In this document: one piece after another, positions 1 to 11,051 of the stretch
Layout: each line of letters starts with the position of its first letter
Numbering within the stretch: position 1 is the stretch's first letter
Source of the DNA: Cladorhizidae sp. MBARI D1340-BT2
Lineage: Eukaryota; Porifera; Demospongiae; Poecilosclerida; Cladorhizidae
Assembly (NCBI GenBank): GCA_028752905.1
Contig: JAQNBH010000088.1
Location: forward strand, 1 to 64,000
Reading direction: 5' to 3'
Length of the DNA: 64,000 nucleotides
Notes under the pieces: model-generated
Seen by the model: only the letters and a program-made list of their open reading frames with translations
Database searches by the model: none
What the model was told of the DNA's origin: nothing
Program-made: the position numbers and the translations under genes

Positions 1-1830
1 CTGCAACACTGACCCACTAATTACTAGACTAATAGGCCCACCAGTAGTGAGCCACTGCAACACTGACCCACTAATTACTTGACTAATAGGCCCACCAATA
101 GTGAGCCACTGCAACACTGACCCACTAATTACTAGACTAATAGGCCCACCAGTAGTGAGCCACTGCAACACTGACCCACTAATTACTAGACTAATAGGCC
201 CACCAGAAGTGAGCCACTGCAACACTGACCCATTAATTACTAGACTAATAGGCCCACCAGTAGTGAGCCACTGCAACACTGACCCACTAATTACTAGACT
301 AATAGGCCCACCAGTAGTGAGGCACTGCAATACTGACCCAATAATTACTAGACTAATAGGCCCACCAGTAGTGAGCCACTGCAACACTGACCCACTAATT
401 ACTAGACTAATAGGCCCACCAGTAGTGAGCCACTGCAACACTGTCCCACTAATTACTAGACTAATAGGCACACCAGTAGTGAGCCACTGCAGCACTGACC
501 CAATAATTACTAGACTAATAGGCCCACCAGTAGTGAGCCACTGCAACACTGACCCACTAATTACTAGACTAATAGGCCCACCAGAAGTGAGCCACTGCAA
601 CACTGACCCACTAATTACTAGACTAATAGGCCCACCAGTAGTGTGCCACTGCAACACTGACCCACTAATTACTTGACTAATAGGCCCACCAGTAGTGAGC
701 AAATGCAACACTGACCCACTAATTACTAGACTAATAGGCCCACCAGTAGTGAGCCACTGCAACACTGACCACTAATTACTAGACTAAAAGGCCCACCAGT
801 AGTGAGCCACTGCAACACTGACCCAATAATTACTAGACTAATAGGCCCACCAGTAGTGAGCCACTGCAAAACTGACCACTAATTACTAGACTAATAGGCC
901 CACCAGTAGTGAGCCACTGCAACACTGACCACTAATTATTAGACTAATAGGCCCACCAGTAGTGAGCCACTGCAACACTGACCCACTAATTACTAGACTA
1001 ATAGGCCCACCAGTAGTGAGCCACTGCAACACTGACCCACTAATTACTAGACTAATAGGCCCACCAGTAGTGAGCCACTGCAACACTGACCCACTAATTA
1101 CTAGACTAATAGGCACACCAGTAGTGAGCCACTGCAACACTGACCAATAATTACTAGACTAATAGCCCACCAGTAGTGAGCCACTGCAACACTGGCCCAC
1201 TAATTACTTGACTAATAGGCCCACCAGTAGTGAGCCACTGCAACACTGACCCACTAATTACTAGACTAATAGGCCCACCAGTAGTGAGCCACTGCAACAC
1301 TGACCCACTAATTACTAGACTAATAGGCCCACCAGTAGTGAGCCACTGCAACACTGACCCACTAATTACTAGACTAATAGGCCCACCAGTAGTGAGCCAC
1401 TGCAACACTGACCCACTAATTACTAGACTAATAGGCCCACCAGTAGTGAGCCACTGCAACACTGACCCACTAATTACTAGACTAATAGGCCCACCAGTAG
1501 TGAGCCACTGCAACACTGACCCACTAATTACTAGACTAATAGGCCCACCAGTAGTGTGCCACTGCAACACTGACCCACTAATTACTAGACTAATAGGCCC
1601 ACCAGTAGTGAGCCACTGCAACACTGACCCACTAATTACTAGACTAATAGGCACACCAGTAGTGAGCCACTGCAACACTGACCCACTAATTACTAGACTA
1701 ATAGGCCCACCAGTAGTGAGCCACTGCAACACTGACCCATAATTACTAGACTAATAGGCCCACCAGTAGTGAGCCACTGCAACACTGACCCACTAATTAC
1801 TAGACTAATAGGCACACCAGTAGTGAGCCA
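1..1830 (+). repeat. Domain A higher-order repeat, copy 1 (left-truncated by window)
   Basis: Positions 1 to about 326 match 1831-2156 at an offset of 1,830 bp, including the TGA-containing ACTTGACTA monomer, the CACCAATAG monomer and the CACCAGAAG monomer. From about 327 to 783 the match moves to an offset of 2,154 bp (2481-2937). Copy 1 therefore lacks one six-monomer (324-bp) step present in copies 2 and 3. The stretch from about 300 to 2472 also matches about 4223-6395 at offset 3,923. No gene is present. Confidence 0.85.
1230..1283 (+). repeat. Reference consensus monomer (54 bp)
   Basis: This copy carries the majority base at every position I compared and can serve as the type monomer. 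It holds a GGCC site, an AATT core, and an imperfect dyad that spans the junction between monomers (GTAGTG, then AGC, then CACTGC). It has no CG dinucleotide, no ATG and no CAT. Read from GTG it encodes the 18-residue unit SHCNTDPLITRLIGPPVV with V at the GTG. The reverse strand reads VLQWLTTGGPISLVISGS. Both are stop-free only because of base composition and a period divisible by three. Confidence 0.95.
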
Positions 1831-3599
1831 CTGCAACACTGACCCACTAATTACTAGACTAATAGGCCCACCAGTAGTGAGCCACTGCAACACTGACCCA
1901 CTAATTACTTGACTAATAGGCCCACCAATAGTGAGCCACTGCAACACTGACCCACTAATTACTAGACTAATAGGCCCACCAGTAGTGAGCCACTGCAACA
2001 CTGACCCACTAATTACTAGACTAATAGGCCCACCAGAAGTGAGCCACTGCAACACTGACCCATTAATTACTAGACTAATAGGCCCACCAGTAGTGAGCCA
2101 CTGCAACACTGACCCACTAATTACTAGACTAATAGGCCCACCAGTAGTGAGGCACTGCAACACTGACCCAATAATTACTAGACTAATAGGCCCACCAGTA
2201 GTGAGCCACTGCAACACTGACCCACTAATTACTAGACTAATAGGCCCACCAGTAGTGAGCCACTGCAACACTGTCCCACTAATTACTAGACTAATAGGCA
2301 CACCAGTAGTGAGCCACTGCAGCACTGACCCAATAATTACTAGACTAATAGGCCCACCAGTAGTGAGCCACTGCAACACTGACCCACTAATTACTAGACT
2401 AATAGGCACACATGTAGTGAGCCACTGCAACACTGACCCACTAATTACTAGACTAATAGGCCCACCAGTAGTGAGGCACTGCAATACTGACCCAATAATT
2501 ACTAGACTAATAGGCCCACCAGTAGTGAGCCACTGCAACACTGACCCACTAATTACTAGACTAATAGGCCCACCAGTAGTGAGCCACTGCAACACTGTCC
2601 CACTAATTACTAGACTAATAGGCACACCAGTAGTGAGCCACTGCAGCACTGACCCAATAATTACTAGACTAATAGGCCCACCAGTAGTGAGCCACTGCAA
2701 CACTGACCCACTAATTACTAGACTAATAGGCCCACCAGAAGTGAGCCACTGCAACACTGACCCACTAATTACTAGACTAATAGGCCCACCAGTAGTGTGC
2801 CACTGCAACACTGACCCACTAATTACTTGACTAATAGGCCCACCAGTAGTGAGCAAATGCAACACTGACCCACTAATTACTAGACTAATAGGCCCACCAG
2901 TAGTGAGCCACTGCAACACTGACCACTAATTACTAGACCACTAGTAGTGAGCCACTGCAACACTGACCCAATAATTACTAGACTAAAAGGCCCACCAGTA
3001 GTGAGCCACTGCAACACTGACCCAATAATTACTAGACTAATAGGCCCACCAGTAGTGAGCCACTGCAAAACTGACCCACTAATTACTAGACTAAAAGGCC
3101 CACCAGTAGTGAGCCACTGCAACACTGACCCAATAATTACTAGACTAATAGGCCCACCAGTAGTGAGCCACTGCAAAACTGACCACTAATTACTAGACTA
3201 ATAGGCCCACCAGTAGTGAGCCACTGCAACACTGACCACTAATTACTAGACTAATAGGCCCACCAGTAGTGAGCCACTGCAACACTGACCCACTAATTAC
3301 TAGACTAATAGGCCCACCAGTAGTGTGCCACTGCAACACTGACCCACTAATTACTAGACTAATAGGCCCACCAGTAGTGAGCCACTGCAACACTGACCCA
3401 CTAATTACTAGACTAATAGGCACACCAGTAGTGAGCCACTGCAACACTGACCCACTAATTACTAGACTAATAGGCCCACCAGTAGTGAGCCACTGCAACA
3501 CTGACCCATAATTACTAGACTAATAGGCCCACCAGTAGTGAGCCACTGCAACACTGACCCACTAATTACTAGACTAATAGGCACACCAGTAGTGAGCCA
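1831..3599 (+). repeat. Domain A higher-order repeat, copy 2
   Basis: From about 1470 to 2937 the sequence matches about 3239-4706 at an offset of 1,769 bp, with the same order of variant monomers throughout. The copy contains the 324-bp-spaced internal duplication described separately. After 2937 it diverges from copy 3: a 45-bp monomer with ACTAGT at 2940 is followed by several CCCAATAATT and AAAAGGCCC monomers (about 2950-3180) that copy 3 does not have in this arrangement. Confidence 0.85.
2149..2796 (+). repeat. 324-bp-spaced internal duplication in copy 2 (six monomers)
   Basis: Two runs beginning with GAGGCACTGC start at about 2149 and 2473, exactly six monomers apart. Both continue through the same order of variants: CCCAATAATT, plain, CTGTCCCACT with GGCACACC, then CTGCAGCACTG. 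They diverge at the fifth monomer (GGCACACATG against CACCAGAAG). The same doublet occurs in copy 3 at about 3918 and 4242. Copy 1 has only one run, starting at about 319. This looks like local expansion or contraction by a whole number of monomers. Confidence 0.85.
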
Positions 3600-5753
3600 C
3601 TGCAACACTGACCCACTAATTACTAGACTAATAGGCCCACCAGTAGTGAGCCACTGCAACACTGACCCACTAATTACTTGACTAATAGGCCCACCAATAG
3701 TGAGCCACTGCAACACTGACCCACTAATTACTAGACTAATAGGCCCACCAGTAGTGAGCCACTGCAACACTGACCCACTAATTACTAGACTAATAGGCCC
3801 ACCAGAAGTGAGCCACTGCAACACTGACCCATTAATTACTAGACTAATAGGCCCACCAGTAGTGAGCCACTGCAACACTGACCCACTAATTACTAGACTA
3901 ATAGGCCCACCAGTAGTGAGGCACTGCAACACTGACCCAATAATTACTAGACTAATAGGCCCACCAGTAGTGAGCCACTGCAACACTGACCCACTAATTA
4001 CTAGACTAATAGGCCCACCAGTAGTGAGCCACTGCAACACTGTCCCACTAATTACTAGACTAATAGGCACACCAGTAGTGAGCCACTGCAGCACTGACCC
4101 AATAATTACTAGACTAATAGGCCCACCAGTAGTGAGCCACTGCAACACTGACCCACTAATTACTAGACTAATAGGCACACATGTAGTGAGCCACTGCAAC
4201 ACTGACCCACTAATTACTAGACTAATAGGCCCACCAGTAGTGAGGCACTGCAATACTGACCCAATAATTACTAGACTAATAGGCCCACCAGTAGTGAGCC
4301 ACTGCAACACTGACCCACTAATTACTAGACTAATAGGCCCACCAGTAGTGAGCCACTGCAACACTGTCCCACTAATTACTAGACTAATAGGCACACCAGT
4401 AGTGAGCCACTGCAGCACTGACCCAATAATTACTAGACTAATAGGCCCACCAGTAGTGAGCCACTGCAACACTGACCCACTAATTACTAGACTAATAGGC
4501 CCACCAGAAGTGAGCCACTGCAACACTGACCCACTAATTACTAGACTAATAGGCCCACCAGTAGTGTGCCACTGCAACACTGACCCACTAATTACTTGAC
4601 TAATAGGCCCACCAGTAGTGAGCAAATGCAACACTGACCCACTAATTACTAGACTAATAGGCCCACCAGTAGTGAGCCACTGCAACACTGACCACTAATT
4701 ACTAGACTAAAAGGCCCACCAGTAGTGAGCCACTGCAACACTGACCCAATAATTACTAGACTAATAGGCCCACCAGTAGTGAGCCACTGCAAAACTGACC
4801 ACTAATTACTAGACTAATAGGCCCACCAGTAGTGAGCCACTGCAACACTGACCACTAATTACTAGACTAATAGGCCCACCAGTAGTGAGCCACTGCAACA
4901 CTGACCCACTAATTACTAGACTAATAGGCCCACCAGTAGTGAGCCACTGCAACACTGACCCACTAATTACTAGACTAATAGGCCCACCAGTAGTGAGCCA
5001 CTGCAACACTGACCCACTAATTACTAGACTAATAGGCACACCAGTAGTGAGCCACTGCAACACTGACCAATAATTACTAGACTAATAGCCCACCAGTAGT
5101 GAGCCACTGCAACACTGGCCCACTAATTACTTGACTAATAGGCCCACCAGTAGTGAGCCACTGCAACACTGACCCACTAATTACTAGACTAATAGGCCCA
5201 CCAGTAGTGAGCCACTGCAACACTGACCCACTAATTACTAGACTAATAGGCCCACCAGTAGTGAGCCACTGCAACACTGACCCACTAATTACTAGACTAA
5301 TAGGCCCACCAGTAGTGAGCCACTGCAACACTGACCCACTAATTACTAGACTAATAGGCCCACCAGTAGTGAGCCACTGCAACACTGACCCACTAATTAC
5401 TAGACTAATAGGCCCACCAGTAGTGAGCCACTGCAACACTGACCCACTAATTACTAGACTAATAGGCCCACCAGTAGTGTGCCACTGCAACACTGACCCA
5501 CTAATTACTAGACTAATAGGCCCACCAGTAGTGAGCCACTGCAACACTGACCCACTAATTACTAGACTAATAGGCACACCAGTAGTGAGCCACTGCAACA
5601 CTGACCCACTAATTACTAGACTAATAGGCCCACCAGTAGTGAGCCACTGCAACACTGACCCATAATTACTAGACTAATAGGCCCACCAGTAGTGAGCCAC
5701 TGCAACACTGACCCACTAATTACTAGACTAATAGGCACACCAGTAGTGAGCCA
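3600..5753 (+). repeat. Domain A higher-order repeat, copy 3
   Basis: The first 1.1 kb duplicates copy 2 at offset 1,769. The later part, about 4223-5753, duplicates about 300-1830 at offset 3,923, including the GACCAATAATT and CACTGGCCC monomers (near 5066 and 5113, against 1143 and 1190). This is a mosaic of the two earlier copies, as expected from unequal exchange between misaligned units. No gene is present. Confidence 0.85.
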
Positions 5754-6395
5754 CTGCAACACTGACCCACTAATTACTAGACTAATAGGCCCACCAGTAG
5801 TGAGCCACTGCAACACTGACCCACTAATTACTTGACTAATAGGCCCACCAATAGTGAGCCACTGCAACACTGACCCACTAATTACTAGACTAATAGGCCC
5901 ACCAGTAGTGAGCCACTGCAACACTGACCCACTAATTACTAGACTAATAGGCCCACCAGAAGTGAGCCACTGCAACACTGACCCATTAATTACTAGACTA
6001 ATAGGCCCACCAGTAGTGAGCCACTGCAACACTGACCCACTAATTACTAGACTAATAGGCCCACCAGTAGTGAGGCACTGCAACACTGACCCAATAATTA
6101 CTAGACTAATAGGCCCACCAGTAGTGAGCCACTGCAACACTGACCCACTAATTACTAGACTAATAGGCCCACCAGTAGTGAGCCACTGCAACACTGTCCC
6201 ACTAATTACTAGACTAATAGGCACACCAGTAGTGAGCCACTGCAGCACTGACCCAATAATTACTAGACTAATAGGCCCACCAGTAGTGAGCCACTGCAAC
6301 ACTGACCCACTAATTACTAGACTAATAGGCACACATGTAGTGAGCCACTGCAACACTGACCCACTAATTACTAGACTAATAGGCCCACCAGTAGT
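5754..6395 (+). repeat. Domain A higher-order repeat, copy 4 (truncated)
   Basis: This copy matches the start of copy 3 at offset 2,154 and copy 2 at offset 3,923, up to about 6395 (2472 in copy 2). There copy 2 continues with a second GAGGCACTGC monomer, but this copy switches to plain consensus monomers and then 53-bp monomers. The GGCACACATG monomer near 6328 corresponds to those near 2405 and 4174. Confidence 0.82.
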
Positions 6396-8995
6396 GAGCC
6401 ACTGCAACACTGACCCACTAATTACTAGACTAATAGGCCCACCAGTAGTGAGCCACTGCAACACTGACCACTAATTACTAGACTAATAGGCCCACCAGTA
6501 GTGAGCCACTGCAACACTGACCACTAATTACTAGACTAATAGGCACACCAGTAGTGAGCCACTGCAACACTGACCCACTAATTACTAGACTAATAGGCAC
6601 ACCAGTAGTGAGCCACTGCAACACTGACCAATAATTACTAGACTAATAGGCCCACCAGTAGTGAGCCACTGCAACACTGGCCCACTAATTACTTGACTAA
6701 TAGGCCCATCAGTAGTGAGCCACTGCAACACTGACCCACTAATTACTAGACTAATAGGCCCACCAGTAGTGAGCCACTGCAACACTGACCCACTAATTAC
6801 TAGACTAATAGGCACACCAGTAGTGAGCCACTGCAACACTGACCCACTAATTACTAGACAAATAGGCCCACCAGTAGTGAGCCACTGCAACACTGACCTA
6901 CTAATTACTAGACTAATAGGCCCACCAGTAGTGAGCCACTGCAACACTGACCCACTAATTACTAGACTAATAGGCCCACCAGTAGTGAGCCACTGCAACA
7001 CTGACCCACTAATTACTAGAATAATAGGCCCACCAGTAGTGAGCCACTGCAACACTGACCCACTAATTACTAGACTAATAGGCCCACCAGTAGTGAGCCA
7101 CTGCAACACTGACCACTAATTACTAGACTAATAGGCCCACCAGTAGTGAGCCACTGCAACACTGACCCACTAATTACTAGACTAATAGGCACACCAGTAG
7201 TGAGCCACTGCAACACTGACCCACTAATTACTAGACTAATAGGCCCACCAGTAGTGAGCCACTGCAACACTGACCCATAATTACTAGACTAATAGGCCCA
7301 CCAGTAGTGAGCCACTGCAACACTGACCCACTAATTACTAGACTAATAGGCCCACCAGTAGTGAGCCACTGCAACACTGACCCACTAATTACTAGACTAA
7401 TAGGCCCACCAGTAGTGAGCCACTGCAACAATGACCCATAATTACTAGACTAATAGGCCCACCAGTAGTGAGCCACTGCAACACTGACCCATAATTACTA
7501 GACTAATAGGCCCACCAGTAGTGAGCCACTGCAACACTGACCCACTAATTACTAGACTAATATGCCCACCAGTAGTGAGCCACTGCAACACTGACCCACT
7601 AATTACTAGACTAATAGGCCCACCAGTAGTGAGCCACTGCAACACTGACCACTAATTACTAGACTAATAGGCACACCAGTAGTGAGCCACTGCAACACTG
7701 ACCACTAATTACTAGACTAATAGGCCCACCAGTAGTGAGCCACTGCAACACTGACCCACTAATTACTAGACAAATAGGCCCACCAGTAGTGAGCCACTGC
7801 AACACTGACCCACTAATTACTAGACTAATAGGCCCACCAGTAGTGAGCAACTGCAACACTGACCCACTAATTACTAGACTAATAGGCCCACCAGTAGTGA
7901 GCCACTGCAACACTGACCCACTAATTACTAGACAAATGGGCCCACCAGTAGTGAGCCACTGCAACACTGACCCACTAATTACTAGACAAATGGGCCCACC
8001 AGTAGTGAGCCACTGCAACACTGACCCACTAATTACTAGACTAATAGGCCCACCAGTAGTGAGCCACTGCAACACTGACCACTAATTACTAGACTAATAG
8101 GCCCACCAGTAGTGAGCCACTGCAACACTGACCACTAATTACTAGACTAATAGGCCCACCAGTAGTGAGCCACTGCAACACTGACCCACTAATTACTAGA
8201 CTAATAGGCCCACCAGTAGTGAGCCACTGCAACACTGACCACTAATTACTAGACAAATGGGCCCACCAGTAGTGAGCCACTGCAACACTGACCCACTAAT
8301 TACTAGACTAATAGGCCCACCAGTAGTGAGCCACTGCAACACTGACCACTAATTACTAGACTAATAGGCCCACCAGTAGTGAGCCACTGCAACACTGACC
8401 AATAATTACTAGACTAATAGGCCCACCAGTAGTGAGCCACTGCAACACTGACCACTAATTACTAGACTAATAGGCTCACCAGTAGTGAGCCACTGCAACA
8501 CTGACCCACTAATTACTAGACTAATAGGCCCACCAGTAGTGATCCACTGCAACACTGACCACTAATTACTAGACTAATAGGCCCACCAGTAGTGAGGCAC
8601 TGCAACACTGACCCAATAATTACTAGACTAATAGGCCCACCAGTAGTGAGCCACTGCAACACTGACCCACTAATTACTAGACTAATAGTAGTGAGCCACT
8701 GCAACACTGACCCACTAATTACTAGACTAATAGGCCCACCAGTATAGTGAGCTACTGCAACACTGACCCACTAATTACTAGACTAATAGGCCCACCAGTA
8801 GTGAGCCACTGCAACACTGACCCACTAATTACTAGACTAATAGGCCCACCAGTAGTGAGCCACTGCAACACTGACCACTAATTACTAGACTAATAGGCCC
8901 ACCAGTAGTGAGCCACTGCAACACTGACCCACTAATTACTAGACTAATAGGCCCACCAGTAGTGAGCCACTGCAACACTGACCCACTAATTACTA
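6396..8995 (+). repeat. Domain A, irregular tract rich in 53-bp monomers
   Basis: About 2.6 kb of the same satellite with weaker higher-order order. 53-bp monomers are dense, so open frames are short. Local markers are GACAAATAGG and GACAAATGGGCCC (near 6857, 7771, 7932, 7986 and 8252). There is also a 45-bp deletion monomer near 8685 (AATAGTAGTGAG), the first TA-insertion monomer (AGTATAGTGAGCTA, near 8741), and the last CCCAATAATT marker near 8612. I found no long exact duplicate of this tract in the window. No gene is present. Confidence 0.75.
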
Positions 8996-9006
8996 GACTA
9001 CTAGTA
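8962..9006 (+). repeat. 45-bp deletion monomer (HOR marker)
   Basis: A 9-bp deletion joins the AGAC element directly to the end of the monomer, giving AGACTACTAGTAGTGAG. The same junction, or its AGACCACTAGTAG form, recurs with ACTAGT starting at 2940, 9000, 11574, 12587, 16341, 17462, 21382, 22395, 26260, 27273, 31715, 34340, 36965, 48447, 51391, 53587, 54600, 58951 and 63625. It is followed in most copies by a 53-bp monomer, a CTTATA monomer, a GAGACACTGC monomer and an AATATGCCC monomer. It is a convenient ruler for the higher-order structure. Confidence 0.9.
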
Positions 9007-11050
9007 GTGAGCCACTGCAACACTGACCACTAATTACTAGACTAATAGGCCCACCAGTAGTGAGCCACTGCAACACTGACCCACTAATTACTAGACTTAT
9101 AGGCCCACCAGTAGTCAGCCACTGCAACACTGACCCACTAATTACTAGACTAATAGGCCCACCAGTAGTGAGACACTGCAACACTGACCCACTAATTACT
9201 AGACTAATAGGCCCACCAGTAGTGAGCCACTGCAACACTGACCAACTAATTACTAGACTAATATGCCCACCAGTAGTGAGCCACTGCAACACTGACCACT
9301 AATTACTAGACTAATAGGCACACCAGTAGTGAGCCACTGCAACACTGACCCACTAATTACTAGACTAATAGGCCCACCAGTAGTGAGCCACTGCAACACT
9401 GACCACTAATTACTAGACTAATAGGCCCACCATCAGTGAGCCACTGCAACACTGACCCACTAATTACTAGACTAATAGGCCCACCAGTAGTGAGCCACTG
9501 CAACACTGACCCACTAATTACTAGACTAATAGGCCCACCAGTAGTGAGCCACTGCAACACTGACCCACTAATTACTAGACTAATAGGCCCACCAGTAGTG
9601 AGTCACTGCAACACTGACCACTAATTACTAGACTAATAGGCCCACCAGTAGTGAGCCACTGCAACACTGACCCACTAATTACTAGACTAATAGGCCCACC
9701 AGTAGTGAGTCACTGCAACACTAACCCACTAATTACTAGACTAATAGGCCCACCAGTAGTGAGCCACTGCAACACTGACCACTAATTACTAGACTAATAG
9801 GCCCACTAGTAGTGAGCCACTGCAACACTGACCCACTAATTACTAGACTAATAGGCCCACCAGTAGTGAGCCACTGCAACACTGACCCACTAATTACTAG
9901 ACTTATAGGCCCACCAGTAGTGAGCCACTGCAACACTGACCACTAATTACTAGACTAATAGGCCCACTAGTAGTGAGCCACTGCAACACTGACCCACTAA
10001 TTACTAGACTAATAGGCCCACCAGTAGTGAGCCACTGCAACACTGACCCACTTATTACTAGACTTATAGGCCCACCAGTAGTGAGCCACTGCAACACTGA
10101 CCCACTAATTACTAGACTAATAGGCCCACAAGTAGTGAGCCACTGCAACACTGACCCACTAATAACTAGACTAATAGGCCCACCAGTAGTGAGCCACTGC
10201 AACACTGACCCACTAATTACTAGACTAATAGGCCCACCAGTAGTGAGCCACTGCAACACTGACCACTAATTACTAGACTAATAGGCCCACCAGTAGTGAG
10301 CCACTGCAACACTGACCCACTAATTACTAGAATAATAGGCCCACCAGTAGTGAGCCACTGCAACACTGACCCACTAATTACTAGACTAATAGGCCTACCA
10401 GTAGTGAGCCACTGCAACACTGACCCACTAATTACTAGACTAATAGGCCCACCAGTATAGTGAGCTACTGCAACACTGACCCACTAATTACTAGACTAAC
10501 AGGCCCACCAGTAGTGAGCCACTGCAACACTGACCCACTAATTAGTAGACTAATAGGCCCACCAGTAGTGAGCCACTGCAACACTGACCCACTAATTACT
10601 AGACTAATAGGCCCACCAGTAGTGAGCCACTGCAACACTGACCCACTAATTACTAGACTAATAGGCCCACCAGTAGTGAGCCACTGCAACACTGACCACT
10701 ACTTACTAGACTAATAGGCCCACCAGTAGTGAGCCACTGCAAAACTGACCCACTAATTACTAGACTAATAGGCCCACCAGTAGTGAGCCACTGCAACACT
10801 GACCAACTAATTACTAGACGAATAGGCCCACCAGTAGTGAGCCACTGCAACACTGACCCACTAATTACTAGACTAATAGGCCCACCAGTAGTGAGCCACT
10901 GCAACACTGACCACTAATACATAGACTAATAGGCCCACCAGTAGCGAGCCACTGCAACACTGACCCACTAATTACTAGACTAATAGGCCACCAGTAGTGA
11001 GCCACTGCAACACTGACCAACTAATTACTAGACTAATAAGGCCCACCAGT
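9007..11050 (+). repeat. Start of satellite domain B (transition tract)
   Basis: The first GACCAACTAATT monomer of the window is near 9241, and CCCAATAATT monomers are gone. From about 9007 to 9300 the variant order matches 11581-11876 and 12594-12889. Between about 9.3 and 10.2 kb are mostly plain monomers with CCCACTAGTAG and CTTATA variants. At 10,260-10,920 the order matches material near 15.0-15.6 kb and 49.4-49.9 kb: AGAATAATAGG, GGCCTACC, the TA-insertion monomer at 10454, and GACGAATAGG near 10819. Then come an ATACATAGAC monomer, a GGCCACC (minus 1) monomer and an AATAAGGCC (plus 1) monomer. No gene is present. Confidence 0.78.
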
Positions 11051-11051
11051 A

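Larger units (their letters stand above)
1..9000 (+). repeat. Satellite subfamily domain A (CCCAATAATT-type)
   Basis: This domain is marked by monomers with CCCAATAATT in place of CCCACTAATT (for example near 338, 510, 2169, 2330, 3020, 3938 and 8612). Other markers are CTGTCCCACT (near 442, 2272), GAGGCACTGC (near 319, 2150, 8596), CACCAGAAGTG (near 213, 2034) and GAGCAAATGC (near 698, 2851). The GACCAACTAATT variant that is abundant later in the window was not seen here. The first copy is at about 9241. The domain starts before the window and changes character between about 8.6 and 9.2 kb. No gene is present. Confidence 0.85.

Noticed and set aside
44..58. Rho-independent terminator or regulatory hairpin
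   Set aside because: The stem is short with a wobble, there is no T-run after it, and it occurs in most of the roughly 1,190 monomers, so it is a repeat feature and not a gene signal.
1230..1283. CENP-B box in the monomer
   Set aside because: The CENP-B box core requires CpG-containing TTCG and CGGG elements. The consensus has no CG at all.
1693..2919. 408-codon minus-strand open frame as a gene, with its identical partner at 3462-4688
   Set aside because: It consists only of the 18-residue antisense reading of the satellite, starts at GTG, overlaps open frames on the opposite strand, and has no unique sequence. 53-bp monomers end the frame on both sides.
2940..2945. ACTAGT sites as a functional recognition motif
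   Set aside because: They arise at the 9-bp deletion junction and also by a single C to T change in CCCACCAGTAG monomers, so they are better explained as by-products of monomer variation.
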